Part shown: positions 17,501 through 27,467 of the stretch, in pieces
How positions within the stretch are numbered: position 1 is the first letter of the stretch
How the letters are laid out: the number at the start of each line of letters is the position of its first letter
Assembly: GCA_963851245.1 (NCBI GenBank)
Contig: CAWKOH010000012.1
Span: 558,001 to 622,000, forward strand
Source of the DNA: CAWKOH01 sp963851245
GTDB taxonomy: Bacteria > Actinomycetota > Acidimicrobiia > Acidimicrobiales > Palsa-688
Length of the DNA stretch: 64,000 nucleotides
Direction: 5' to 3'
Program-made: the position numbers and the translations under genes
Notes under the pieces: generated by a model
What the model was told of the DNA's origin: nothing
Seen by the model: the letters and a program-made list of their open reading frames with translations, nothing else
The model's database searches: none

Positions 17501-18919
17501 GCTTGCGGGCCCGCCTCCTCGCGGCGGCCGTCCTGCTCATATCCTGCCTTTCCCTGTCGGGCTATCTCATCATCCGCACCGTCGAGAACTCGGGCCTACA
17601 CCAACTCGACAGCCAGCTCACCGCCAGTGTGCCCATCGCAATCGGCGTCGCTCACCAACAGCCGTTCCCCTCCACAGGTCCTCCCCGAATCCCCCAGCCC
17701 GACCGGCTCAGCGATGCCTACCTGGCTGTGATCATCGACGGGCAGCGCACCACTGTCGCCTCTCCCCAAGCCGCCAACGGCCAGCAGCCGCAAACCCCAC
17801 CATCGGCCGCGACGTCGATAGCCACCGCCAAGCCGAGAACCGTCCCCTCCCTCAATGGCGTCGGACACTGGAGGGCCATCCTCGTACAGTTCCCCGACGG
17901 CCACCAGCTACTCGTCGCCGTGTACATGGGCCAGATCAACGCCACCATCACCGATCTCCGCACCGCGATTTTCGTAGCCGGCGCCGTCACCGCCGTCATC
18001 CTCCTCGCCGCCGGATTCTGGATTGAACGTCTTGGGCTTCGCCCCATCGCCCGCATGAAACGCACCGCGGAGGCGATCCTTGCCGGAGACCGCAAGCAAC
18101 GAGTTCCCATCCCCTCGGCAGGCGCAGAAACCGCAGCCCTGGCCAGCGTCCTTAACTCCATGCTGGACCAACAGCAGGCTATCGAAGACCGTCTCCGCCA
18201 ATTCGTAGCCGATGCATCCCATGAACTGCGAACCCCCACCTCCGTGATCTCTGGACTTACTCGAAATTTGGCGCCAGGGCGACCTGCGCGACGGGCAAGC
18301 CCTTCAAGACGCCATGCGGCGCATCGGCCAAGAAAGCTCCCGAATGAAGGCTCTCGTCGAAGAGCTTCTCCTCCTCGCCCGCCTCGATGAAGGCATGCCG
18401 CTTCAACACAAACCGGTCGATCTGGCCGCCCTCACACACGGCATCGTCCAAGACGCTGCAGCCAGCAATCCCTCCCGTCACATCACTACCCACATCGAAC
18501 CGAACATCCTGACCCCGGGCGATGAAAGCGCTCTCCGTCGAGTCATCACCAATCTCGTCACCAACGCTCTTATCCACACCCCAAGCGAGTCCGCCATCAC
18601 CGTACGACTCACGCGGCAATCAACCAGTTGCCTCCTCGAGATCCAGGACACCGGTCCTGGCATGACCGCCACGGAAGCGTCCCGCGCCTTTGACCGCTTC
18701 TGGCGAGCTGAGACAAGCCGCACCCGGACCGGATCCGGGCTCGGACTCCCCATCGCTCAAGCCGTCGTCAACGCCCACGGCGGAACCATTCGCCTTCAGA
18801 CCACTCCGCAACAAGGCACCACCGTCGACGTCGAACTACCCCTGGATACAGAACACCAACTCCCGGCATCCGATCTCCTCTCCCCAAAAGAGGAGAGTCA
18901 GCCGGCCCTCCAGCACTGA
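17497..18919 (+). CDS. sensor histidine kinase, one frameshift
   Basis: Membrane sensor kinase partner of the preceding regulator. The N-terminal helix LLAAAVLLISCLSLSGYLII is followed by a ~130-residue extracytoplasmic domain rich in Pro/Gln, a second helix (FVAGAVTAVILLAAGFWI) and a HAMP segment. The HisKA phosphoacceptor is in DASHELRTP. Near 18255-18270 the frame shifts by one base and continues with MRRIGQESSRMKALVEELLL, the N box NLVTNAL, DTGPGM and GSGLGLPIA to the stop at 18919. All catalytic motifs are kept across the two frames, so the break looks recent or artefactual. Confidence 0.88.
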
Positions 18920-18986
18920 CCGAAAGAGCCGAGGTGCCGAGCTCGAGGGGGCTCAGGGGCATCGATGTGCCGATTACCAATCCTCG

Positions 18987-20291
18987 TCAACGGTGGTTGG
19001 CCGCGATCTCCTTTAGCACTGGCCCCAGCGCAGCCTTGAACTGCTCGGGGTTGTCGGACGGCGCGAAGTGTCCGGCGCCGGGGATCAGTTGGAACTTCGC
19101 TCCGTCTATGCACGCGGCCAAGTTCTCCGAACCGCCGTCCAGAGCCAGCGGGTCGTACTCGCCGGTCAAGAGGTAGACGGCGACCTTGGACGTGTCGATG
19201 GCGCGAGCTTGTTGCTCGGTGAGGTCGTGGCCGTACTTGTAGAAGATGGAGTCGCCGGTGAAAATCGGTGGGGCGCCCTGGCTGTACAGCCAAGCGGTCT
19301 CGCGCCGGTACGGCTCAGGGCTGTTGGGCGCGGTGTTGCCTAGCATGGCGGACGCCTTCCAATCGTTCCCTATCCGCGGGTGGAACCAGGAGCTGATCTG
19401 AATGAATGGGGCCGTATCGTCCGGGTCGACGGCGCTGGTGTGGGGAGGGAAGTCGAAGGTCAAGCTGGCGTTTACACCGATCACCGCCCGGACCAGGTCG
19501 GGGTGTGAGAAGGCCAGGGTGGGGGCAAGCTCGCCGCCGATCGAGCAGCCCATGAAGACGGGCCGATCCAACTCCAATGCCTCGCAGAGCTTGACGATGG
19601 CCTCCAGCACGAATTCCTTGGTGAGGACGTACTCCTCGGCCCACCACCTCCGGCTGGTCGGGGGGAGCGACTTGCCGTGGTACGGCAGGTCGTAGGCGAT
19701 CAGTCGGAAGTCACGCTGGAAGTCGCGGTCTTCGAGGATGTGCCGCCATTGCCGGCCATCCGTCCCGGCGGTGTGTTGCATGACCATCGGGATCCCGGAC
19801 CCTGTCTCCTCGTAGTAGACGCGGTACTTGGTGGACTCGATATCGAGGTACACGTAACGCCCGACAGCGTCATCACGGGCCCGGTCGACATCGGCGGCAG
19901 TCCGGGTGTTGGTCGCTGCGCCGTTGACCTGCTCCCGCATGAGCTCGACCAGCCGGCAGATGGCGCCGTAGTAGGGGCCGCGGTCGAGGATGTTGCCTTC
20001 GAGCGCGAATCCCTGGGCCGCCCCGACGTTGTGCCAACCGGGAGGTGGTACAGGCGCGAGGAGCTTCGCCCAGTCGGCTTCCGCGGCGCTGATCCGGATA
20101 CGGCGCAGCTCGCTGCCGAACGACCCCCGTGCTCCGGCCGCCACGATTCGGCCGTTGACGATCAGAAGCTCGGTCGTATCCGCTCCGATGGTGATCACGA
20201 GGCGGGTGTCCCAATAGCGGGCTGCGATCCCGAATTCGCCGTCATCATTGGCGGCCTCGATGAGTCTGGAGACGTCGATGGGAATCGTCAT
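18987..20291 (-). CDS. alpha/beta hydrolase with N-terminal SCP2-like domain
   Basis: Fusion protein of 434 residues. Residues 1-130 read like a sterol-carrier/SCP2-type lipid-binding domain: LVITIGADTTELLIVNGRIV followed by an amphipathic helical stretch. Residues 150-434 are an alpha/beta hydrolase with YDLPYHGKS, nucleophile elbow MGCSIGGE (Ser about 260), acid in LLTGEYDP and histidine in PGAGHFAPSDNPEQF. The arrangement suggests hydrolysis of a lipid or sterol ester held by the carrier domain. It is convergent with the kinase and divergent from the phosphatase remnant. The N-terminal domain call is from pattern only. Confidence 0.85.
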   Translation of the reverse strand: MTIPIDVSRLIEAANDDGEFGIAARYWDTRLVITIGADTTELLIVNGRIVAAGARGSFGSELRRIRISAAEADWAKLLAPVPPPGWHNVGAAQGFALEGNILDRGPYYGAICRLVELMREQVNGAATNTRTAADVDRARDDAVGRYVYLDIESTKYRVYYEETGSGIPMVMQHTAGTDGRQWRHILEDRDFQRDFRLIAYDLPYHGKSLPPTSRRWWAEEYVLTKEFVLEAIVKLCEALELDRPVFMGCSIGGELAPTLAFSHPDLVRAVIGVNASLTFDFPPHTSAVDPDDTAPFIQISSWFHPRIGNDWKASAMLGNTAPNSPEPYRRETAWLYSQGAPPIFTGDSIFYKYGHDLTEQQARAIDTSKVAVYLLTGEYDPLALDGGSENLAACIDGAKFQLIPGAGHFAPSDNPEQFKAALGPVLKEIAANHR

Positions 20292-20481
20292 TGATCGTCT
20301 ACCCCTTCGGCGGGCTTCCGCATCCCGAGCAGGTCATCCGACGCCGTCTCACCCTCCTCGACCACAAGGGAACGAAGACCTGGCCATGAACTGCAATCTT
20401 ACTCGTCGAGAAAACTCTTTGTTCCTCCTGAACCCCGTCTAGCCTTTCGAAACAGCGCGACGTGTCCGAGGAGGGAATTCG

Positions 20482-21687
20482 ATGGTGCAGGATCCGCCGG
20501 AAGGCATGCCGGATCTCTCCGGCGTCGAGCGGTCGGATCCCGACGATGAGATTCTGGTTCTCGTTGTTGAAGATGATCTCGGTTACGCCGTTCTGGTCGA
20601 GGAGCTGCTGGCGGACAGCGGCGAGTCGATCAAGGCGGTGGTCGCCAGATCGGTGGATGAAGCCAGGGCTCTCGTTTCATCTGCGGTGACGTGCGTCCTA
20701 CTCGACCTTGGACTGCCCGATGCGGAGGGGTTGGACGCGCTCGAAGGCGTGCTGGCGGCCGCTCCGGACGTCGCCGTGGTGGTGCTCACCGGACGGGCGG
20801 AAAGCGATCTGGCTCTCGGGGCGGTGGCGCGCCGGGGCACAGGACTATCTGACCAAGGACCTGGTCGATGCCGCCAGTCTCACCCGGTCCATTCGATACG
20901 CAGTGGCCGCAAGCGAGCCATCGAATCATCCGCGGCTGGTCGTCACTGAGCTTATGGCGGCTGAGCAAGCCCGGCTGGAGCGCGGTCTTCTGGAGCCTCC
21001 TCTTGCGTGATCCCGGCATCGCATGGGCATCGCGCTATCGGCCGGCAGGGGGCTCGTTGTTGCTGGGGGGTGATTTCTTCGACGTTGTGGAGCTGCTGAT
21101 CGCGCCTTCGAGTTGTGATCGGCGACGTCTGTGGGCACGGGCCCGACGAGGCGGCCCTTGGAGTGGCTCTGCGTATCGCCTGGCGCAGTCTGGTCCTGGC
21201 CGGGATCGACGACGGCGACGTCTTGTCACACGTCGAGTCGATCCTGAAAGCCGAGAGAGGCCAGACCGACCTGTTCGTGACCGCCTGTGATCTCACTGTC
21301 AGCGCCGATCGTCGCGCCTGACCCTCAGGGTCGCCGGCCACCCCCCGCCCGTGCTGATCGGGTCCGAGGTGGACTCACTGGACGCGGTCGGGGCCGGCCC
21401 CCCGCTGGGTGTTCTCGAGGATGCGACCTGGCCCACGGTGACGTCAGCCTGGACCCGGGGTGGGGTCTCCTGCTCTACACAGATGGTCTGGTCGAGGGGC
21501 GCACCCTCGGTGGACAGAGGTGCTGGAGCCTCGACGGATTGCTCGAAGGCCTCCGGCACGCCGGCGCAGCCGAACGCGCCCGATCTCGGCATCCTGGCCG
21601 ACTCTCTGATCGATTCGGCGGTGACGGCCAACGGAGGTCCGCTCGACGATGATCTGGCTTTGCTATCTGGCCGAGCGGCCGTAGTGA
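20482..21687 (+). pseudogene. receiver-SpoIIE phosphatase (RsbU-like), multiply frameshifted
   Basis: PP2C-type serine phosphatase with an N-terminal receiver domain, a kind that dephosphorylates anti-anti-sigma (STAS) proteins. The receiver is seen as LVLVVEDDLGYAVLVEELL, CVLLDLGLPDAEGLD and QDYLTKDLVDA. The phosphatase follows as RYRPAGGSLLLGGDFFDVVE, IGDVCGHGPDEAALG, LLYTDGLVEGR and PLDDDLALL. These pieces are collinear but need at least six frame changes, near 20830, 20990, 21095, 21318, 21437 and 21590. The start at 20482 is supported by GAGGAGGGAATT just upstream. The intended stop would overlap the next gene's GTG (GTGA) at about 21684. As written it cannot make the full protein. Confidence 0.75.
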
Positions 21688-23244
21688 GCGTATCGGCGAC
21701 TAGGGCGGGGCGGAGCTCCAGAACCGGTTTCCGCCGCCTCGGCCTGCGACAGCGCTTGGCTGTCGCCTTCGTTGCGGTCGGGGTGGTCGCCACCGTCGCC
21801 ACAACCGTCTTGGTGTGGGCTTATGTCCGGCTCTCGGATGCCCGCCACGACGTGGTCGACCAGATCGATCCGGCCCGGCTACAAGTCCAACTTCTGCTCG
21901 AGGCTTATCTGAATCAGGAGACCGGCGTGCGCGGATTCGTGCTCACCGGAGATCGCACCTTTCTCACCCCTTACACCGGCGGTCTCAGCCAGGCACCAGT
22001 GCTCGGAAAGCGCTCAGTCCCCTGCTGGTGCACAGCGGGACCGCCGAGAGACTACTGGCTGACGTGGACCAGCAGGCCAGGGCCTGGTCGGATGAGTTCG
22101 CCCTTCCCGCCATCGCCAACCCCAAGGTCTTTTCCACTGATGCCCGTAGAATGCGGGCAAGACCTCTTCAACCGATTGAGAGCCAGCTTTGCGAATCTCG
22201 ACGCGTGACTGGTGCGCAGCGGAGCCAGGAGGTTGATCTCCTGCACCAGTCGGCCAGATTGCTGGCCGTGGTGCTGCTGGTGGATCTGGTCATCCTGGTG
22301 CTGGCCGGCGTGGGGCGTGGCTCATGCTGGAGCCTGGATCACCGGCCCGATCGAACTGCTGGGTGACGACGCCAGGCGGGTGGCAGAAGGCAGCTCGAGC
22401 ATGTTGTACAGCTCTCGGGTTCCGCCGGAGCTGGAGCAGCTGGGGACCGATGTGGATTCCATGCGCCACCGCCTTCTTGAGGAGCTGCGTCAGGTCCAGC
22501 AAGAGCGGGTTGGGCTCGCTGACGCCAACGTGAACTGGAACATCTGAATGCCGGATATGGCGCGATCGAACCTGGAGCTGGAGCAGTTCGCCTACGTCGC
22601 CTCCCACGACCTTCAGGAGCCGCTTCGCAAGATCACCGGCTTCACCAGTTGCTCCGGCGGCGCTACGGGGACCAGCTCGACGAGCGGGCCGGGCAGTACA
22701 TAGATTTCGCGGCCGACGGGGCGGTGCGGATGCAGGTGCTCATCAATGATCTGCTGGCCTTCTCACCACGTCGGGCGCACTACGGAGAAGTTCGTGCCGG
22801 TTCGGCTGGAGGACGCTCTGGATGATGCATTGGCCAACCTGGACACTTTGGTATCCGAGACCGGTGCGGCCGTTGTCGCAGACCGCTCCGACCATCCCAG
22901 GTGATAAGGCCTTCTGACCGCAGTGTTCCAGAACCTCATCTCCAATGCCATAAAGTTCAGGTCGAGCGATGCGCCAGGATCCACATTGGATGCTGCAGCG
23001 CGAGGACGGATAGTGGTTGCTCGACCTGACCGACAACGGGATAGGGATCGAGCCGCGATTCGGGAGCGAGTATTTGTCATATTTCAGCGCCTGCACACCA
23101 AGGAGGCCTATGAGGGAACTGGGATCGGACTGGCGATGTGCAGGAAGATCGTCGAGTTCCATGGAGGGCGGATCTGGGTCGACACCGACTACACGTCGGC
23201 GCACCAGGATCTGCTGGACCTTCCCCGTTACAGGAGCGTCATGA
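21684..23244 (+). pseudogene. CHASE3-HAMP sensor histidine kinase, multiply frameshifted
   Basis: Bacteriophytochrome-type histidine kinase architecture visible only across several frames. An N-terminal helix (LAVAFVAVGVVATVATTVLV) is followed by a CHASE3 sensor domain (LLEAYLNQETGVRGFVLTGD, then LLADVDQQARAWSDEFALPA). A second helix (LLAVVLLVDLVILVLAGVG) leads to HAMP (ITGPIELLGDDARRVAEG). HisKA is LEQFAYVASHDLQEPLRKI, and the ATPase domain has NLISNAIKFRS, GTGIGLAMCRKIVEFHGGRI. About eight frame changes occur in 1.5 kb. The last piece ends RICWTFPVTGAS with the TGA at 23242, overlapping the next gene's ATG. Order and spacing of all domains are normal, which argues for sequence errors or very recent decay. 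Confidence 0.72.
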
Positions 23245-23687
23245 ACACCATTGAGTCTTCTGCCCCTATCCAGTTACTTCTCGTCGAAGACGATCCGGGT
23301 GACGTCCTCATGACCCAAGAGGCACTCGAGGGATCCAAGCTCCTGCACAGCCTTCATAGCGTCTCGAATGGCGAAGAGAGCCCTCGCCTATCTGCGGCAG
23401 GAGCACCCGTTCGAGAGCGAAGACCGTCCGACCTGATCTTGCTGGACCTCAATCTCCCCCGGCTGGACGGCCACGAAGTGCTGTCGATCGTCAAGTCTGA
23501 CCCCGATCTGCGGCGCATCCCGATAGTCGTGCTCACCACGTCGGAGGCGGAGGAGGACGTCCTTCGAAGCTATGACCTTCACGCCAATGCCTATGTGACC
23601 AAGCCCGTTGGCTTCGAGTCCTTCATGTCCGTCATTCAGCAGGTGGACGAGTTCTTTTTGTCCGTGGTGAGGCTACCCCCGCGGTAA
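23241..23687 (+). CDS. Rcp1/CheY-like single-domain response regulator, two compensating frameshifts
   Basis: Stand-alone receiver of 148 residues, partner of the preceding kinase. IQLLLVEDDPGDVLMTQEAL holds the acidic pair with the PGD seen in Rcp1-type regulators; LILLDLNLPRLDGHEVL the phosphoacceptor; VVLTTSEAEED and AYVTKPVGF the switch residues. Between about 23370 and 23430 the reading departs from family sequence; a neighbouring frame gives ALAYLRQEHPFESED there, so one insertion and one deletion compensate. CAGGAG precedes the ATG at 23241. Output is probably by protein contact, as there is no DNA-binding domain. Confidence 0.82.
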   Translation: MNTIESSAPIQLLLVEDDPGDVLMTQEALEGSKLLHSLHSVSNGEESPRLSAAGAPVRERRPSDLILLDLNLPRLDGHEVLSIVKSDPDLRRIPIVVLTTSEAEEDVLRSYDLHANAYVTKPVGFESFMSVIQQVDEFFLSVVRLPPR

Positions 23688-24017
23688 ATGTGAAGAGATG
23701 TTCAATCGGCCCGGGCCCCGTCCTGACGCCCTCGTTGAGCGAGCGAGGTACAGGTCGATCCACTCGTCGACCACGGCCCACTCCGTGGTGAGCCAGGCCT
23801 TCCGGTCCGCGTCGGTATCGGGAGATTTGGCCGCCGGCGAAACCGGGTGGTACTCCCGACTATCAGGGTGAGAGCCGGGTTTGGCTGCCTGCTTACAGGG
23901 GAAGAGTTCGGCGAGAAGGTAAAGGATGCTGACCCGGTCGGGGTAACTCGTGGCGGGGTTGATTCGGAGCCCCGGTACTGGGTAGCGACAACTCACGCAA
24001 CCAAGGAGGAATGGAAC
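23688..24017. other. non-coding stretch upstream of the hemerythrin gene
   Basis: 330 bases. No frame shows family likeness. The only notable element is AAGGAGGA at 24003-24010, the ribosome site of the next gene. No convincing terminator hairpin or RNA was recognised. Confidence 0.5.
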
Positions 24018-24575
24018 ATGGCTGACGCGGCGGACAGCGGCATTGTCGCCCGGCTCCTGCAGGACCACCGGGAGGTGAAGGAGATCTTCACCCAGATGGA
24101 ACGAGCGGAGCCCAGCAAGGCTCGGGAGATGTTCTGGGAACTCACCAGCGTGCTGGTGCGTCACGAGGTGGCCGAGGAAGAGATCGTGTACCCGGAGGTC
24201 CGCAAGGCCATCCCCCACGGCGACCGACTGGCCGATGCCAGGATCAAAGAGCAGGCCGAAGCCGAGGAGCTTCTCGCTGAGATGGAGAAGGCAGGAACCG
24301 ACGATTTGAACTTCGCGGCTTATCTCGAGACATTGCAGCGGGCGGTCCTGGAGCATGCCGAGAAGGAGGAGACCCTTATCTTCGAGCCTCTTGGGCAGAA
24401 TCTGGACAGGGACCAGCTACAGCAACTCGGGGATCGGTACGACAAGGCCAAGGCGGCGGCACCGACCCATCCTCACCCAACCGCTCCCGACACACCACCT
24501 GGCAACCTGGCTCTGGGGCCCATCGCCGCAGTGGTAGATAGAGCACGGGACGCCATGCACAAGGTGGCCAGCTGA
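24018..24575 (+). CDS. hemerythrin HHE-domain protein
   Basis: Di-iron-carboxylate four-helix protein, 185 residues, probably oxygen/nitric-oxide sensing or iron/oxidative-stress related. Metal-ligand histidines and glutamates are visible in LLQDHREVKEIF, LVRHEVAEEEIVYPEV and VLEHAEKEETLIFE. The C-terminal ~40 residues are Pro/His/Ala-rich (PTHPHPTAPDTPPG), outside the domain. The start is set at 24018 by a strong AAGGAGGA site seven bases upstream; an in-frame extension to 23847 is non-coding in character. The CYTH/CHAD gene begins 14 bases after its stop, so the two are likely co-transcribed. Confidence 0.93.
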   Translation: MADAADSGIVARLLQDHREVKEIFTQMERAEPSKAREMFWELTSVLVRHEVAEEEIVYPEVRKAIPHGDRLADARIKEQAEAEELLAEMEKAGTDDLNFAAYLETLQRAVLEHAEKEETLIFEPLGQNLDRDQLQQLGDRYDKAKAAAPTHPHPTAPDTPPGNLALGPIAAVVDRARDAMHKVAS

Positions 24576-24589
24576 AGACCAGGCCGGGA

Positions 24590-26156
24590 ATGCCTGACAC
24601 CAAGTCCGCTGCGGATCCCGGGTACCTCTCGGGCATGAGTGGTGAGATGACACGAACTGGGCGTGATGTCGAGTTCGACGTCGACTGGGATTTCGAGCCG
24701 CCGGACCTGCGACCGCTGGTGGAGCGGCCGCAACGGATGCCGGAACAACTCCATCACACCACCTACTACGACACTGTCGACCTGCGCCTGTGGGCGAGGG
24801 GACTGATCCTGGAGCACTGCCGGATGGCGGACTCGGAGGTGGGCCGATGGACGCTACGAAGTCCAGGAACGGAATCTCCTGCGGATGTATCGCTCCAGTG
24901 GACCGGAGAGATAGGCCGACTTCCCGGGGAGGCGTCTCGGATCCTGCTGGGAACGGTGCGCCGATCGGAGCTGAGAGTCGTCGCCGAGTACGACACCACT
25001 CGGCGTCGGCTGCGGCTGGCAGCCGACGCCGGCGACGAGCCATGGGGCGAGATCGACGACGATCTGATTGCGGTGAGGGGCGGTTCCAATGACGGGTTGC
25101 GGTTGCGGCGAATCAGTGTGGTCCTTCAGTCGGGGTATCCCGACGCCGCCGACTCTGTCCTGCGTTGCCTGCGGGATTCCGGCGCCACCCTGGCGGATCG
25201 TCCTAAGCTGGCCTTCGGGCTCCCCCGCTCTATCCAACGACACCGGTCGAACAAGCCCCGCACCGACCGCCGAGATATCACCGTTGGTGACACTATCAAG
25301 GGGAGCATCTGGGCCGCCCTGAACCGGCTGTTGGACCACGACTACCGGGTGCGAATCGATTTTGGCCAGGCCCGACCCCACGATGTCCATCAGATGCGGG
25401 TAGCCGCCCGGCGTCTGCGGTCCGATCTGAGGACCTTCGGATCTTCTCTCGACCCGGTGTGGCTGGGTCACACCGTGGCCGACCTCCGATGGCTCGGCGA
25501 CGTGCTGGGGCGGGTGCGCGACTGCGACATCATGACTGCCAGGTTCGACGGCGAGCTCGATCAGTTCGGGCTGGAAGGCCGCCGCCCCGATGAATTGGTC
25601 AAGCGCCTGACTGAGCAGAGACGGACCGAGACCGAGTACCTCGAGGCAACCATGAGCAGCGAGCGTTATATCAACCTGCTCGACCGTCTTCACGCCGCCG
25701 CCCGGGGACCACTGCCAGCTGCTTTCGATACTTCGGCCCCGTCGGTGGAGGTTCTTCCGGCCCTGGTTCGCAAGAGGTGGGCGCGCATTGCGACGCCGTG
25801 TGAAGCGGGGCGGGGACCGGCCAACTGATCGGGAGTTGCATCGGATGAGGATCGCGGCCAAGAGCCTGCGCTATGCGGCCGAGGCCTCGGCGCCGGCCGT
25901 CGGCAAGCGGGCCATGCGGACCGGCGTTGCCGCCGAGCGACTCCAGACAGTGTTGGGAGAGCTGCACGACTCGGCCGCGGCTATGGAGTGGATCCACCGC
26001 CAGCTGGCCGACCCGGCTATCACCCCTGGCGAAGCGTTCACCGCCGGTTGGCTCAGTCGCGACGAGACTCTCCGGCAATCACACCTGCTGGGTGAATGGC
26101 GTGTGGCGTGGAAACAACTGACGCGCACGAAGAGTCGAGATTGGTTTGACACGTAA
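24590..26156 (+). CDS. CYTH and CHAD domain protein, one frameshift
   Basis: Two-domain protein. The N-terminal ~200 residues are CYTH-like (triphosphate tunnel fold): TTYYDTVDLRLWARGLILEH then RRRLRLAADAGDEPWGEIDDD. The C-terminal part is CHAD, a helical domain binding polyphosphate, with the duplicated signature HQMRVAARRLRSDLRTF and HRMRIAAKSLRYAAE. The two CHAD halves are in different frames; the shift is at about 25785-25800, after RKRWAR. Joined, the product would be about 520 residues. The canonical CYTH ExExK start is not evident, so the enzymatic role is doubtful. A polyphosphate-binding role is inferred from the CHAD family. Confidence 0.85.
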
Positions 26157-26185
26157 ATGAGCCCGGCGGCGCTGACACCATCAGG

Positions 26186-26431
26186 ATGGCTGCGCTGCCC
26201 GAGACCAGTAGGACGGTGTGGGACATGAGCGAAGTGCCCGAGGATCTCCTCAGGGTCGGTGAGATGCGTCCCACGAACCACCGCCACGGGGGGGTTGATG
26301 TCACCGACGAGTCACTCGGGGAGCACCTGATCTCCGAGCACGCCCTGGCTGTACCCGGAGGGATGAGCTTTGGGGCACTACGGGGGATCCATGACCGGTT
26401 CCACGGGGAGGCCCACGCGACCGACGGCTGA
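26186..26431 (+). CDS. small His-rich uncharacterised protein
   Basis: 81 residues, or 68 from the internal ATG at 26225 (MSEVPEDLLRVGEM). The C-terminal half LGEHLISEHALAVPGG then LRGIHDRFHGEAHATDG has spaced histidines in an amphipathic pattern (HL..EH, IH..FH...H) typical of small actinobacterial putative metal-binding proteins. No clear ribosome site. It follows the CHAD gene by 29 bases on the same strand. Function unknown. Confidence 0.5.
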   Translation: MAALPETSRTVWDMSEVPEDLLRVGEMRPTNHRHGGVDVTDESLGEHLISEHALAVPGGMSFGALRGIHDRFHGEAHATDG

Positions 26432-26774
26432 TCGGGCCGAGCGCCGAATGTCAGAAAGACACTCCGCTGGGTTCACGATCAGAAGGCAAAGACCGCCCAC
26501 TACGGCGTGAGCGGGTCGACCGTGGCTGTCATGGCGCCGCGGCCTCTTCGGACTCTCCAGCGGTGACGAACGTCGCGACGGTAAGTCGCCCGATGGTGCA
26601 AGAGCATCAGCCCGCCTTTCGGGCGGTTGGCTGACGATCCCGACGCGGGCCTGGCGACGCATGGCGCGGGCGAGCGGGCCGTTGGTTCGCCTAGCTGGTC
26701 GGGGTAGCGAGCGATCTACGGATCGCGGTCGGCCCGGCCGGCCTCTAATGGTCCGGCCGGGCCGCCAGGTGTAT
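26432..26774. other. non-coding stretch with terminator-type hairpins
   Basis: 343 bases between convergent genes. It holds a strong G+C hairpin at 26730-26764 and a weaker one (GCCCG-CCTTT-CGGGC) near 26611-26625. No frame shows protein family likeness. Confidence 0.55.
26730..26764 (-). terminator. 12-bp perfect stem-loop, probable terminator
   Basis: CGGCCCGGCCGG and CCGGCCGGGCCG are perfect complements around an 11-base loop. It lies 10 bases past the stop of the minus-strand gene at 26775. There is no strong T-tract, which is common for high-G+C terminators. Confidence 0.6.
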
Positions 26775-27467
26775 TCAGGAGAGTCCCTGTCGCGTCCCGC
26801 CGCGAGATGAGATCGATTCGGCATCCGAGTCCGTGGAGGTCGGCCGGCGGGGTTCCAAGGTCGGTACCGGCGCCCTGGATCCGGCCAAGGTGTCGGCGCG
26901 CAGGGGCGCTTCGCCCGACCCGGCCGTCACTTCAACGGGGCCTACGAGCTCATCGAAGAGGGCCCGGTAGTACCGAAAGGCGCGTCGCAGGTCTTCCGTG
27001 CTTCCCTTATCCATGTCTCGGCCGGCCCGGGCCAGCAGTCGCCCTTCGCGGTAGTTCTGCACCACGTCAGGATAATCAACCGACAGGTCGTCGGCCCGTT
27101 GGTCGAAGTCCTCGACCGGGTAGCCCCGTTCCCGCATCACTGACTGAATCATCCGATCAGCCGATGACACCGCGGACGCCGGATCGTCCACGAACTGGGA
27201 CTGGATCATGCGCCAGTCCTCCTGGTACCTCTCGCGGGCGGCCGGGGCCAGCGGAGTTATGTTGAACTGTTGACGCCGTTCTCGCCGTTCCATGAGCTCG
27301 TTCTCCGCACCGCGTCTCTCCCCGGCCGTCTCGACCGTCCGCTCGTACTCCGGTCCGAACTGCTCACGCAATACCGCCGTGCGGCGACGGGTCATCACGA
27401 TGAAGGCGACGATCGCCAGGATTACAACGATGCCTATAACGACCAATACCCAACCCCATACCGGCAT
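26775..27467 (-). CDS. uncharacterised membrane-anchored protein with FVD-x-P / STEDLR domain
   Basis: 230 residues with one N-terminal transmembrane helix (WVLVVIGIVVILAIVAFIVM). A charged coil with a REQFGPEYERTVETAG motif follows, then a helical domain: DWRMIQSQFVDDPASAV, ADRMIQSVMRERGYPVEDF and GSTEDLRRAFRYYRALFDEL. The tail is disordered. Proteins of this form are widespread in actinobacteria without known function. The helical domain is shared with the gene product at 29928 (W..IQ..FVD.P and STEDLR.A..YR..FD.L). A perfect hairpin follows its stop. The cytosolic domain probably forms a helical bundle; role unknown. Confidence 0.82.
   Translation of the reverse strand: MPVWGWVLVVIGIVVILAIVAFIVMTRRRTAVLREQFGPEYERTVETAGERRGAENELMERRERRQQFNITPLAPAARERYQEDWRMIQSQFVDDPASAVSSADRMIQSVMRERGYPVEDFDQRADDLSVDYPDVVQNYREGRLLARAGRDMDKGSTEDLRRAFRYYRALFDELVGPVEVTAGSGEAPLRADTLAGSRAPVPTLEPRRPTSTDSDAESISSRGGTRQGLS

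Noticed and set aside
24417..25043. Minus-strand frame across the hemerythrin and CHAD genes
   Set aside because: Opposite two well-supported genes, low-complexity Arg/Pro/Ser composition.
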